Below are positions 1-6,462 of a stretch of DNA of 42,235 nucleotides, piece after piece. The notes under the pieces were generated by a model, which did no database searches, was not told the origin of the DNA, and saw only the letters and a program-made list of their open reading frames with translations. Every line of letters begins with the position of its first letter. Position 1 is the first letter of the stretch. The stretch spans positions 1 to 42,235 of the forward strand of contig JAUXAH010000001.1 in assembly GCA_030614945.1 (NCBI GenBank), given 5' to 3'. Position numbers and translations under genes: made by a program. The DNA is from Phycisphaerae bacterium. GTDB lineage: Bacteria; Planctomycetota; Phycisphaerae; Sedimentisphaerales; SG8-4.

Positions 1-84
1 TGCTTCTCAGGACAAAACCCTTACGCTGAGGCACAACAACACATCAAACACATAGACAAGTTACTGAAGAAAAACGCCATCTAA
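1..84 (+). CDS. 3' end of a truncated gene, unknown protein
   Basis: The first 84 bases read as 27 in-frame codons ending in TAA; the 5' part lies outside the window. The C-terminus is polar and helix-prone (ends KLLKKNAI). It is followed directly by a T-run/GGGGTG junction, so it is the last visible piece of the same gene array. No function can be assigned. Confidence 0.55.
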   Translation, partial: CFSGQNPYAEAQQHIKHIDKLLKKNAI

Positions 85-107
85 CCTCCTTTTTTTGGGG
101 TGAATGA

Positions 108-242
108 ATGCCTGAATATATTATTGATTTGCAGAGTTTTGTAGTTGAAGCAAAAGACAGGGATGAAGCACGAAGTAAAGCCATTGCAATGTTAAAGTCA
201 GGTGAAGAGACACCAAAGATAGATCAAGTGCTAGAAGATTAA
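108..242 (+). CDS. Small acidic protein, 44 aa
   Basis: ATG lies 5 bases after GGGGTG; the other nearby ATG (104) stops after three codons. The protein is one beta strand followed by a charged helix containing VEAKDRDEARSKAIAML, a pattern seen in small DpnD/PcfM-like proteins, but the similarity is too weak to name it. It ends just before the next T-run module, upstream of the P-loop ATPase. Confidence 0.7.
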   Translation: MPEYIIDLQSFVVEAKDRDEARSKAIAMLKSGEETPKIDQVLED

Positions 243-272
243 TTCTCCCTCCTCCTTTTTTGGGGTGATAGT

Positions 273-1088
273 ATGTGTCCGATGATATTCAATTACCTAG
301 CGGTAGTTGGGAATAGTGGAACCGGTAAAACAACCTTTGTGAAAACTCTATTGAACAGCCTCGAATGGGACCAGCTCTATGTCTGCGATCCTAATCGACA
401 GTATGGAGACTTTATGCTCGAAGACAATGTGACGTATATAACACCTAATGAACTGAAAGGCGCCTTAAACGTAATCGGTAAAAGGCTGCTTCTTATGCAA
501 AAGAAGGGTCTATTAGTGATCGAAGACATGAATTTCACTTTAAACCGATTGTCTGAGGTTCTACAGATCAGTGTAAATAAAGCCAAAAAAATCATTTATC
601 TACTCTTAGAGAACCTACGGAAATACGATGTTAAAGTCGTGTTAGTTATGCACGACATCGACAGAGACTTAGTAGGGAAATGTGACACCAAGGTATTCTT
701 TCAGGTTCCGTTAAGCCAATACAAAGTTAGGCAATACGGTAAGATTTTCGGAATAGACATGAATGACGTAGTGCGATTAGCGCGCTTTAACTACATATCT
801 AAGAACGGTTCCGAACTAGAAACAGGTCAAATAGAAGTTCTAGAGAGCCATGAACAAATCGAAAAAGACAAAAGCTTCATGATCAAGGATATACTTCGCA
901 AATGCAGAAGCCTAGCTGAAAAAGTGTTAGTTCTCAGATTCCACTTAGAGCTTAAAAACGGAGAAATTGCGGAAACCCTCAACATAGACGTCCACACCGT
1001 TGAAAACCTTGTATGGAGACTTCGCAAAAGAGGAATACCGATTCCAGACGCGCGAAAGAGTTTCAGACTCGAAAACCTAGCTTTCTAG
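273..1088 (+). CDS. P-loop ATPase with C-terminal sigma-like HTH
   Basis: 271 aa. Walker A GNSGTGKT lies at residues 13-20 and a Walker B-like strand LLVIED at about 80-85. The NTPase part looks like the small HerA/FtsK-type ATPases of archaeal viruses, some of which package DNA. Residues about 215-255 form a helix-turn-helix of the sigma-70 region 4/LuxR type (EIAETLNIDVHTVENLVWRL). A DNA-binding tail on a viral ATPase is unusual and could target it to specific DNA. The ATG follows GGGGTG by 5 bases. It could instead be a partition or regulatory ATPase; a larger HerA-like protein is encoded at 16207. Confidence 0.85.
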   Translation: MCPMIFNYLAVVGNSGTGKTTFVKTLLNSLEWDQLYVCDPNRQYGDFMLEDNVTYITPNELKGALNVIGKRLLLMQKKGLLVIEDMNFTLNRLSEVLQISVNKAKKIIYLLLENLRKYDVKVVLVMHDIDRDLVGKCDTKVFFQVPLSQYKVRQYGKIFGIDMNDVVRLARFNYISKNGSELETGQIEVLESHEQIEKDKSFMIKDILRKCRSLAEKVLVLRFHLELKNGEIAETLNIDVHTVENLVWRLRKRGIPIPDARKSFRLENLAF

Positions 1089-1230
1089 GTTCCCTCTCTT
1101 TTTTGGGGTGAAAAACAACATAGGAGTTACCGTCCAAGTTCGTGGATGGTTCTCATAAAAGTCGTTATAGAGTTGTTGCGGAGTTCAACATGGGAGTTAC
1201 CATCCCCAGAACACCTTTTGGGGTGCAAAG
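1089..1230 (+). other. Intergenic stretch with 20-bp direct repeat
   Basis: Two GGGGTG modules (1105, 1220) bracket this stretch. It contains two 20-bp near-identical repeats at 1116-1135 and 1186-1205 (core GGAGTTACC[G/A]TCC, two mismatches). A 16-codon ORF starts at the GTG of the first module (1108-1158) and might be a peptide or chance. It may be a decayed gene or leader between two cassettes. Confidence 0.4.
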
Positions 1231-1437
1231 ATGTCTTACACAGGTATTGCCGAGATAGATATGGTGCTACTTGACTTATACAGCGAACAAACGACGCTAG
1301 AGAAATCTCTGCTGCAGAAACCGAAGAGCAAGGTTCTCGTTGCCAGACGTACAAGAGTCCGTGTTTTAGCTGATAACCTGCTACAGCTGGGACAAATACT
1401 CCAGAGACGTTCAGAGGTTGCTCAAGAGAATTCGTAG
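1231..1437 (+). CDS. Small helical protein, paralogue of gene at 42117
   Basis: 68 aa, ATG 5 bases after GGGGTG. It is mainly helical with a basic middle (ARRTRVRV) and no recognised domain. Its first ~60 bases are almost identical to those of the gene starting at 42117, after which the two diverge (TTLEKSLLQKPKSK versus TLIETALQHKPKST). The pair shows that members of this array are duplicated or exchanged. Function unknown. Confidence 0.75.
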   Translation: MSYTGIAEIDMVLLDLYSEQTTLEKSLLQKPKSKVLVARRTRVRVLADNLLQLGQILQRRSEVAQENS

Positions 1438-1463
1438 CACAAACCTTTTTTTGGGGTGATTGA

Positions 1464-1634
1464 ATGGAAGTTGAGGCAGATTTTGAACTAGAGAAAGAAA
1501 CCAAGAACACCGTCAGATACCAAGAAGAAGTAGCTGATGGAAAGCCGCCGATAGTACGCACAATCTACGTCCAGAAGTGGACGTTACCGAAGCCTTACCC
1601 GAAGCGGATCCACATCAAAATCACAGCAGAATAA
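1464..1634 (+). CDS. Small protein, 56 aa, beta-rich C-terminus
   Basis: ATG 5 bases after GGGGTG, TAA at 1632-1634, followed by CCCCCC and a T-run. The N-terminus is acidic (MEVEADFELEKE), the C-terminus is basic with Pro and alternating hydrophobic residues (KRIHIKITAE), suggesting a small beta domain. I do not recognise the family. Its position inside the uniform module array supports it as a real gene. Confidence 0.7.
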   Translation: MEVEADFELEKETKNTVRYQEEVADGKPPIVRTIYVQKWTLPKPYPKRIHIKITAE

Positions 1635-1658
1635 TCCCCCCTTTTTTGGGGTGTAACC

Positions 1659-1865
1659 ATGAAAATAGAAATGCGAGATTCTAGACATCTATGGATAGTC
1701 TTTAATCCTCAGCTACGGGATGCTCGAGAAGTGATTATAGACCAAGAGAAGGATGTTCGTATCTGTGATGGAAAACACGTTGTGAAAGTGCGGTTCACGA
1801 AAGACGGTCATTTCATCAAAGATGTCTTGGTGGATGATATTTTTGTGTATCCAAAAGGTAAGTAA
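1659..1865 (+). CDS. Small beta-rich protein, 68 aa
   Basis: ATG 5 bases after GGGGTG (module at 1648). The sequence alternates short hydrophobic strands with charged turns (HVVKVRFTKDGHFIKDVLVD), as in a small beta barrel. No motif is recognised. It ends 20 bases before the next module. Confidence 0.7.
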   Translation: MKIEMRDSRHLWIVFNPQLRDAREVIIDQEKDVRICDGKHVVKVRFTKDGHFIKDVLVDDIFVYPKGK

Positions 1866-1896
1866 AAACTCCTCCCTCTTTTTTGGGGTGACAAGT

Positions 1897-2070
1897 ATGG
1901 TAAAGAAGCGCTGTAGCAACTGCAAATATTTTTACCCCCAAACTTCATCATGTCCAGAACGATTTTTCCGCGAGATAAAAGATCCTGAGAGAGTACTAAC
2001 CGAAGAGGACTGCAACGCATGGGAGGAGGATATGAACCCCCTATCCTTGTTTTGGGGTGAAATAGAGTAA
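1897..2070 (+). CDS. Small Cys-rich, probably zinc-binding protein
   Basis: 57 aa; the ATG at 1897 is placed by the GGGGTG at 1885, so a longer in-frame reading from 1822 is not needed. Cysteines sit as CSNC near the N-terminus, then SSCP and DCNAW, enough for one zinc site. Its last codons cover a further GGGGTG (2054) with no usable start just after it. Function unknown; it is one of about twenty tiny Cys-rich proteins in the window. Confidence 0.7.
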   Translation: MVKKRCSNCKYFYPQTSSCPERFFREIKDPERVLTEEDCNAWEEDMNPLSLFWGEIE

Positions 2071-2125
2071 TAAGAGCATTGGTCAAAAGCCACACCTAAA
2101 TTCTCCCTTTTTTTGGGGTGCTAGT

Positions 2126-2290
2126 ATGCATGAAGAATGTGTGATTGTTATTCCAGCCAAATTTGCTGATGGCAGGCGTGTTGTTGTTCAACACTGTACA
2201 AAGACCGAAAGGGATGAGGAATGTAATTGGTGTTACCCAAAATATCAATGCAAACTCTTCGTTGCCAGTCTTCCTAAAATCAGCAACTAA
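2126..2290 (+). CDS. Small Cys-containing protein, 54 aa
   Basis: ATG 5 bases after the GGGGTG at 2115, TAA at 2288-2290 directly before the next T-run. An N-terminal strand (CVIVIPAKFADGRRVVVQHC) is followed by CNWCYPKYQC, so five cysteines could form a zinc or Fe-S site. No family recognised. Confidence 0.7.
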   Translation: MHEECVIVIPAKFADGRRVVVQHCTKTERDEECNWCYPKYQCKLFVASLPKISN

Positions 2291-2403
2291 CCTTTTTTGG
2301 GGTGCTCTGTCGGACTCCTATGCTGTAAAAAAGGCTCCCCGTCTTAGGGACTTGGGTTGGCATAGGGATGCCTGCAGCGACAGGGCATCCTTTGGGGTGT
2401 CGA
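2291..2403 (+). other. Non-coding spacer with hairpin between two modules
   Basis: Two GGGGTG modules (2299 and 2394) enclose about 90 bases with no convincing ORF. A hairpin with a 7-bp perfect stem (GGATGCC 2366-2372, GGCATCC 2384-2390) stands immediately before the second T-run/GGGGTG, as an intrinsic terminator or translation-control leader would. A cis-acting leader for the 2404 gene is the simplest reading. Confidence 0.4.
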
Positions 2404-3063
2404 ATGTCGAAGCCAATGCAAGCTCTTTTAGAGAAAATTAAGCCAACTGTATTGCCAGCAACAGATGATCCGCCAGAAACTAGCAAAGCCCTGAGATATC
2501 TTTGGCGCCAAGTAAAAACAATACAATGGCAAAAACGTATGCTGCGAGTAATTGGAGGCGAAATAGAGGGTCTCTATGGTGAAATACTCGAGTATTACCA
2601 CTATATAAATTGTGAAGAATGCCTGATAGAGCTGCAGCTGAGTGTAGAGCGCTATTTAGGTACTCGAGGTCCCTGGTGCATTAACTATCAAATGGAAGAA
2701 CACCGCTACCTTTGCGCGGAAGCAGGAGATTCTGACCCTTATCCTGATTGCCCCAAGGCTGAAGACTACAAAATAGGCTGCTATAGAAACTCTTCGCCGG
2801 ACACAATAAGATTCATCAAAGACCGGTTAGCCTGGGCAATCAAATTCACTGATAAAAGGTTCATGGCAGCATTCAAACTTGTTCCAGTACTCGAGACCTG
2901 GACAGCAACCAGGGGGATCCCGGAAGTCTCTTGGATAGCAGGAATGATTGAGGAACTCGCTGGCAATCCCACATTTTTTGGGGTGAAACTATGCCAACAA
3001 CAAGAAGCCTATATACTTTCGAACAGTTCAAGCAGATATTTCAGCAACTTGCCCATGTATTAG
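2404..3063 (+). CDS. Hypothetical protein, 219 aa, Cys cluster
   Basis: The start is set by the GGGGTG at 2394; an in-frame ATG at 2368 lies inside the hairpin and upstream of the module. A helical N-terminal half is followed by a central Cys/His/Trp region (NCEECLIEL, GPWCINYQ, HRYLCAEAG, YPDCPKAEDYKIGC) that could bind metal, then a helical C-terminus. The last 73 bases overlap the next gene, whose T-run/GGGGTG is translated here as FFGV. Function unknown. Confidence 0.75.
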   Translation: MSKPMQALLEKIKPTVLPATDDPPETSKALRYLWRQVKTIQWQKRMLRVIGGEIEGLYGEILEYYHYINCEECLIELQLSVERYLGTRGPWCINYQMEEHRYLCAEAGDSDPYPDCPKAEDYKIGCYRNSSPDTIRFIKDRLAWAIKFTDKRFMAAFKLVPVLETWTATRGIPEVSWIAGMIEELAGNPTFFGVKLCQQQEAYILSNSSSRYFSNLPMY

Positions 3064-3554
3064 CCATCGAAGCCGTAACTGCACTTGAAAGCGGGGACCT
3101 CCTAATCAAAGCATACCATCCATGGGGGCAGAAATATGAGCAGGGAGCCCTCAGCGAAGTCAACACTGGAATATACCACTTCAAGTTCTACGCAAAACAT
3201 CTCAGCTTCTCTTATGATCCAGACGGATCCTATACACATCCAGACCACTTTAGTGTCGATATTGAAGAGAAATTCTATTCCACAAGCGCTCACAGCACCA
3301 AAATATCTTTCTTCTCTCCCGAATACAAAAATGAAGTCATAGAAGTTGAAGACGAGTATGGATTTAAGGAGCATCCTGTCGACCATAAGAAAACTGATGC
3401 AGAAAGGAACAGGCGACAAAAGAAAATCGATAAATTCCTTGAGAAACTGATGAAGGATGCAGGCCTGAAGATTGAGCCACGGTTTTCCTTAGAGAAATAC
3501 ACCAACTACACCAAACCCGAATGCACCACGCCAGGATGTGGCAAAGAACACTAA
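2991..3554 (+). CDS. Hypothetical protein, 187 aa, PRFSL tail motif
   Basis: ATG 5 bases after GGGGTG, starting inside the end of the upstream gene. The N-terminal half is beta-rich and aromatic, then comes a charged helix (ERNRRQKKIDKFLEKLM). Near the C-terminus is LKIEPRFSLEKY, matching KLQPRFSLSKF at the end of the protein at 41018. The tail adds TPGCGKEH. Function unknown. Confidence 0.75.
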   Translation: MPTTRSLYTFEQFKQIFQQLAHVLAIEAVTALESGDLLIKAYHPWGQKYEQGALSEVNTGIYHFKFYAKHLSFSYDPDGSYTHPDHFSVDIEEKFYSTSAHSTKISFFSPEYKNEVIEVEDEYGFKEHPVDHKKTDAERNRRQKKIDKFLEKLMKDAGLKIEPRFSLEKYTNYTKPECTTPGCGKEH

Positions 3555-3584
3555 TCCCCCCCTTTTTTCTGTATGGGGTGAAAA

Positions 3585-4460
3585 TTGACTGAAGACCTTA
3601 GACATCTAATGCGCAAAGTCGAAGTGCAAAAGTATCCGAAGAGCCCACCAAAAGCAATACTGAACAACATTTTAAAGGAAATCAGCGTCAAAGAACACCA
3701 TTTTGCTTTAAGAAACTGGGAATTACTCGTAGAGCTTTTAGCACAGTGGCTATTACGCAACGCTGATTTAACATTAGCTAGCATGTCCTGCAAGCCCTTC
3801 CATGGATTAGACCTGAAACAACACAAGAAACTTTACGAGCATATTGACAGGTTGGATCTGTTTCGGCACTATTATGTGGCAGCCAAACATCAGCCTTGGG
3901 ACTACCTAGGCGACGCCTACTGTGATTTAGAAATGCCGGCAGGTTCACAGGGAATTGTCTTAACACCAAAAGCCATTGTTGACTTCATGATTCAAATAAA
4001 CTATGGTGACATAGAAACAAAGCATGAAGCACAAACCATTTGCCACTTATCTGCAAATAATTACAAAATGCGATATCTCCTGTATCATCGTGTCCCTGCT
4101 TTTCATGTGCGACCAACGAAATTTCCGATGAGTACCCAACTGGATCCTTGTGTTGGAACCGGCAGATTTCTGCTCGAGGCCAGCATAATGTTTCCCAAAG
4201 CAAACCTTGTATTAATGGGCATAGACATCAACCTTTCAATGTACCGAGCCTGCCTAGTAAACATGACTCACATGAGCAATCATTGCTTCAGCTTGATATG
4301 TGCAAATACTTTCCGATTGGACCCTGACAGGACTGGGCCCTCGAGTAAAATGTGGGATCTCGGCAACAGATGGGATCCACCCGATATTACAGAGTTCTAT
4401 TGGAAACCAACGCCACAATTACCTTTCTTGGAGCGATTCATAAAAGCTAAAAGCGAATAA
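3585..4460 (+). CDS. Orphan N6-adenine DNA methylase-like protein
   Basis: 291 aa from TTG, set by GGGGTG at 3575. SAM-binding motif I is clear (LDPCVGTGRFLLEA, residues 186-199), followed by a motif II-like GIDIN (212-216); upstream GIVLTPKAIVDFM matches the conserved entry helix of type I HsdM-like enzymes. The catalytic (N/D)PP(Y/F) motif is not canonical: only DPPD (264-267) is found and the protein ends soon after. No restriction subunit is nearby. It may protect viral DNA or be catalytically altered. Confidence 0.8.
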   Translation: MTEDLRHLMRKVEVQKYPKSPPKAILNNILKEISVKEHHFALRNWELLVELLAQWLLRNADLTLASMSCKPFHGLDLKQHKKLYEHIDRLDLFRHYYVAAKHQPWDYLGDAYCDLEMPAGSQGIVLTPKAIVDFMIQINYGDIETKHEAQTICHLSANNYKMRYLLYHRVPAFHVRPTKFPMSTQLDPCVGTGRFLLEASIMFPKANLVLMGIDINLSMYRACLVNMTHMSNHCFSLICANTFRLDPDRTGPSSKMWDLGNRWDPPDITEFYWKPTPQLPFLERFIKAKSE

Positions 4461-4585
4461 CTTCCTTATTTTTTTGGGGTGCTGGGGACATAGATAGCTA
4501 GTCTGGAAGGAATAAGGTTTTGGCATCTTTCGTCCTTTCTTCTGGCAAACTATCTTCCCCTGAAGCATCCCGTCTGGGGTGAAAG
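4461..4585 (+). other. Structured leader between two GGGGTG copies
   Basis: GGGGTG at 4476 and 4576 bracket ~95 bases with no ORF. GGGGA (4484-4488) plus AGATAG (4492-4497) can pair with CTATCTTCCCC (4550-4560), an 11-bp stem with a 3-base bulge. The second GGGGTG lacks a T-run and serves the 4586 gene. This parallels the hairpin spacer at 2291-2403 and suggests a cis-regulatory leader. Confidence 0.4.
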
Positions 4586-4942
4586 ATGTCCACCGTAACA
4601 AAAACTAAAACCAAAACCATCAATGTCCAAATCTCAGCAATGCATTTAGCCGAAGCATTCATGGATCTTCTTTTCTTCAACAAAAACATAACTCACATCA
4701 AAATCTCAATGAAACGAATAGGCAACGTCCCCGGCAAAAATGTTCGCATCATCTGCTCAGGCAGAGGCTCACTGAAGGGCAGTGTAGTCGACGGAAAGTT
4801 TCATGGAGTAATCAGGGGAACACCAAAACAGGTTCGAGCGTGGCAGCGGTTCTTTGATAAGTTCGTGGAAGTTCCGGAGTTTTCGTTGAAGGATTACATC
4901 GAATGGCTCAAGAGCAACAACAATAATAACAACACCTCCTAA
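4586..4942 (+). CDS. Hypothetical basic protein, 118 aa
   Basis: ATG 4 bases after GGGGTG. After a Lys/Thr-rich start, alternating strands and helices (HIKISMKRIGNVPGK, VRIICSGRGSLKGSVVDG) resemble a compact alpha/beta domain; the C-terminus is an amphipathic helix ending in a run of asparagines (AAC/AAT codons). No family recognised. Confidence 0.7.
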   Translation: MSTVTKTKTKTINVQISAMHLAEAFMDLLFFNKNITHIKISMKRIGNVPGKNVRIICSGRGSLKGSVVDGKFHGVIRGTPKQVRAWQRFFDKFVEVPEFSLKDYIEWLKSNNNNNNTS

Positions 4943-4962
4943 CCTTTTTTGGGGTGAACAAT

Positions 4963-5322
4963 ATGACGAACATAAAAAATATTGCTGCAGCTTGGTTGGT
5001 CATGTGGGGCCTAAGCTACATCTTCTACGCCGCATTAGTACCATGGATCGGATTGGTATCAAAGATACTTTATGCTGTTCTCGGAATCGTTATTGTCGGT
5101 TCTGCAATCCACTCTGGACTCGTAGGAAAGAATTGGCAACTTTCTATCCTCAACGTAGTATTGGCTCTTCTCCAGATCTACGGCGGAGTAGCCTCATGGA
5201 CAGGCTTACATATCTGGAATGTCCCCTTCGCAAATAAGGAATTGTTTCAGGTAAGCATGGCATTCGCTGATTTTGTAGCAGCTGCATTCCTGTTGTATCT
5301 GGCTTCAGAAACATGGCCATAA
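4963..5322 (+). CDS. Integral membrane protein, four TM segments
   Basis: 119 aa from the ATG 6 bases after GGGGTG; the in-frame GTG at 4954 is part of the module. Four hydrophobic stretches (about residues 8-28, 30-50, 58-75 and 93-113) with short loops predict a small four-helix membrane protein. It is the only clear polytopic protein in the module array. It could be a virion membrane protein or act on the host envelope. Confidence 0.75.
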   Translation: MTNIKNIAAAWLVMWGLSYIFYAALVPWIGLVSKILYAVLGIVIVGSAIHSGLVGKNWQLSILNVVLALLQIYGGVASWTGLHIWNVPFANKELFQVSMAFADFVAAAFLLYLASETWP

Positions 5323-5342
5323 CCTCCTCTTTTTTGGGGTGA

Positions 5343-5723
5343 ATGATGAGAAAAACAAGAATGAATCCGCTGATACTATGGAGACTAAAAAAGTATTGTG
5401 ACGAACACGAACTGGACTATCAGGAGATCGACGACACCTTAACACATGAGGAAAACATGGAACACTTGCGGTTATTGGTTGGTGATTACGGGCCGGATAT
5501 GGACCGGTGGCTACCAGAACTAGACAGGTATTTGGCAGAACGAAGAAAAAACTTTCTGCGGTATTACATTTATGCCACGAAGATGGGAGAAACAAAATCA
5601 GCTGACGTGGGGCCTCCAATCGAACCTGATGGAGATTTTTCGCTGGCAGCCTACATCCAATCTCTTTTGGGGTGTTCTTACGCAACGCTTAAATATAGGT
5701 TCTTACGTAACCGTGTTGCGTAA
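5343..5723 (+). CDS. Hypothetical helical protein, 126 aa
   Basis: The ATG lies 1 base after GGGGTG; a second ATG follows directly and is equally likely (5346). The sequence is charged and helical (MNPLILWRLKKYCDEHELDY). Its last ~17 codons run through another GGGGTG (5669) and a promoter/operator at 5675-5725, so the C-terminal end may be secondary to regulatory DNA. Function unknown. Confidence 0.65.
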   Translation: MMRKTRMNPLILWRLKKYCDEHELDYQEIDDTLTHEENMEHLRLLVGDYGPDMDRWLPELDRYLAERRKNFLRYYIYATKMGETKSADVGPPIEPDGDFSLAAYIQSLLGCSYATLKYRFLRNRVA

Positions 5724-5725
5724 GA
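5675..5725 (+). promoter_or_regulatory. Promoter with three TTCTTACGCAAC-type operators
   Basis: TTCTTACGCAAC (5675-5686), a TATA-like TTAAATATA (about 5689-5698), TTCTTACGTAAC (5700-5711) and an inverted GTTGCGTAAGA (5715-5725) lie in tandem. The start codon of the next gene (GTG 5736) follows by 10 bases. The same 12-mer flanks a TATA box at 40182-40227. The arrangement is a classic archaeal repression site; the RHH protein at 5939 is the obvious candidate ligand (autoregulation). Confidence 0.75.
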
Positions 5726-5735
5726 GGGAAATGAA

Positions 5736-5942
5736 GTGAACAACAAAAACCATCCGAATCGAGTCACATGCCCTAAATGTGGGAAGCTAGGCACAAAACA
5801 ACCTCGCATGATAAAATGTGGAAACCCTAACTGCACCAAATGCCCTCATGGTCCCTACTATTATGTCGTTCATCGGATAGACAAAAAAGTGAAGAGCTGC
5901 TACATCGGAAAAGAGTGGCCTTCTTCTGGGGTGAACCAATGA
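5736..5942 (+). CDS. Small zinc-ribbon protein, 68 aa
   Basis: Starts at GTG 5736 after GAGGGA; the ATG at 5730 stops at once. CPKCGKLGT and CGNPNCTKCPHGPYYYVVHR give several cysteines and the Tyr-rich GPYYY strand common in small archaeal proteins of the DUF6788 type (family recalled, not checked). First gene downstream of the operator-bearing promoter, overlapping the RHH gene by 4 bases, so probably co-expressed with it. Confidence 0.75.
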   Translation: MNNKNHPNRVTCPKCGKLGTKQPRMIKCGNPNCTKCPHGPYYYVVHRIDKKVKSCYIGKEWPSSGVNQ

Positions 5943-6148
5943 AATCATCATTCGGACCACGAATCTCACAAACCAATATGAAAATGATAACGCTTCATCT
6001 CACGCCGGAGAATATTCGAGATCTTGACAGTATAGTTCCTGACCACTACCCTAACCGCGCAGAGGCCATAAGAGTAGCGATTCGAGATCTACTGTATACT
6101 GAAGTATGGAGTCGACGTAAAATCCTCAGAAGGAGCCGAGCTCCTTAA
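5939..6148 (+). CDS. RHH (CopG/Arc-type) transcription regulator
   Basis: 69 aa, ATG 5 bases after GGGGTG (5928). The core KMITLHLTPENIRDLDSI followed by NRAEAIRVAIRDLL is a typical ribbon-helix-helix: a DNA-contacting beta strand and two helices, acting as a dimer. It overlaps the upstream zinc-protein gene by 4 bases and is governed by the promoter at 5675. It probably represses that promoter and its copy at 40182; this is inferred from position only. Confidence 0.85.
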   Translation: MKSSFGPRISQTNMKMITLHLTPENIRDLDSIVPDHYPNRAEAIRVAIRDLLYTEVWSRRKILRRSRAP

Positions 6149-6167
6149 TCTTTTTTGGGGTGAGTGA

Positions 6168-6458
6168 TTGAGGAGAGGCAGTTTAGATATTATGGCTGAC
6201 GTTTTGAAGATTGCCAAGCATGGAGCGAAGCCTACGCATATTCAGTATCGGGGCAACCTTAACCATAAACAGCTTAAAGGCTATCTGGGTCTTCTGCAGG
6301 CTCTTGGTCTGTTAAGGAAGAATGGCGGGTGCTTTGAGGCTACGGTTAAGGGCGTTGAGTATCTGCGGGATTACCGTAAACTTCAAGGACATCTGCAACC
6401 ACGCAAAACCTTCCCTTTTTTTGGGGTGAACATTTTAAGTAGGATCGTGCTAATTTAG
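6168..6458 (+). CDS. Winged-helix DNA-binding protein
   Basis: 96 aa from TTG 5 bases after GGGGTG. The pattern RRGSLDIMADVLKIAKHGAKPTHIQYRGNL, then LKGYLGLLQALGLL and ATVKGVEYLRDYRKL, is the archaeal winged HTH of the HTH_45 type frequent in viruses and hosts. The last ~15 codons run through another T-run/GGGGTG (6423), so they are probably not functionally important. Likely a transcription regulator. Confidence 0.8.
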   Translation: MRRGSLDIMADVLKIAKHGAKPTHIQYRGNLNHKQLKGYLGLLQALGLLRKNGGCFEATVKGVEYLRDYRKLQGHLQPRKTFPFFGVNILSRIVLI

Positions 6459-6462
6459 AATT

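Larger units (their letters stand above)
90..6428 (+). repeat. Array of T-run/GGGGTG gene-junction modules
   Basis: A short module, usually CCTCC or CCC then 4-8 T then GGGGTG, precedes almost every gene here by about 5-12 bases. GGGGTG starts at 97, 262, 1105, 1220, 1453, 1648, 1885, 2054, 2115, 2299, 2394, 2980, 3575, 4476, 4576, 4951, 5336, 5669, 5928, 6157 and 6423, and once more at 42107. GGGGTGA can pair with the archaeal anti-SD (UCACCUC) with one G-U pair, so it probably acts as the ribosome binding site. The T-run resembles an archaeal transcription terminator for the preceding gene. A few copies lie inside coding sequence (2054, 2980, 5669, 6423). At 3575 and 4576 the T-run is displaced or missing. 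I see no T-run/GGGGTG copy between 6.43 and 42.1 kb. Confidence 0.9.
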
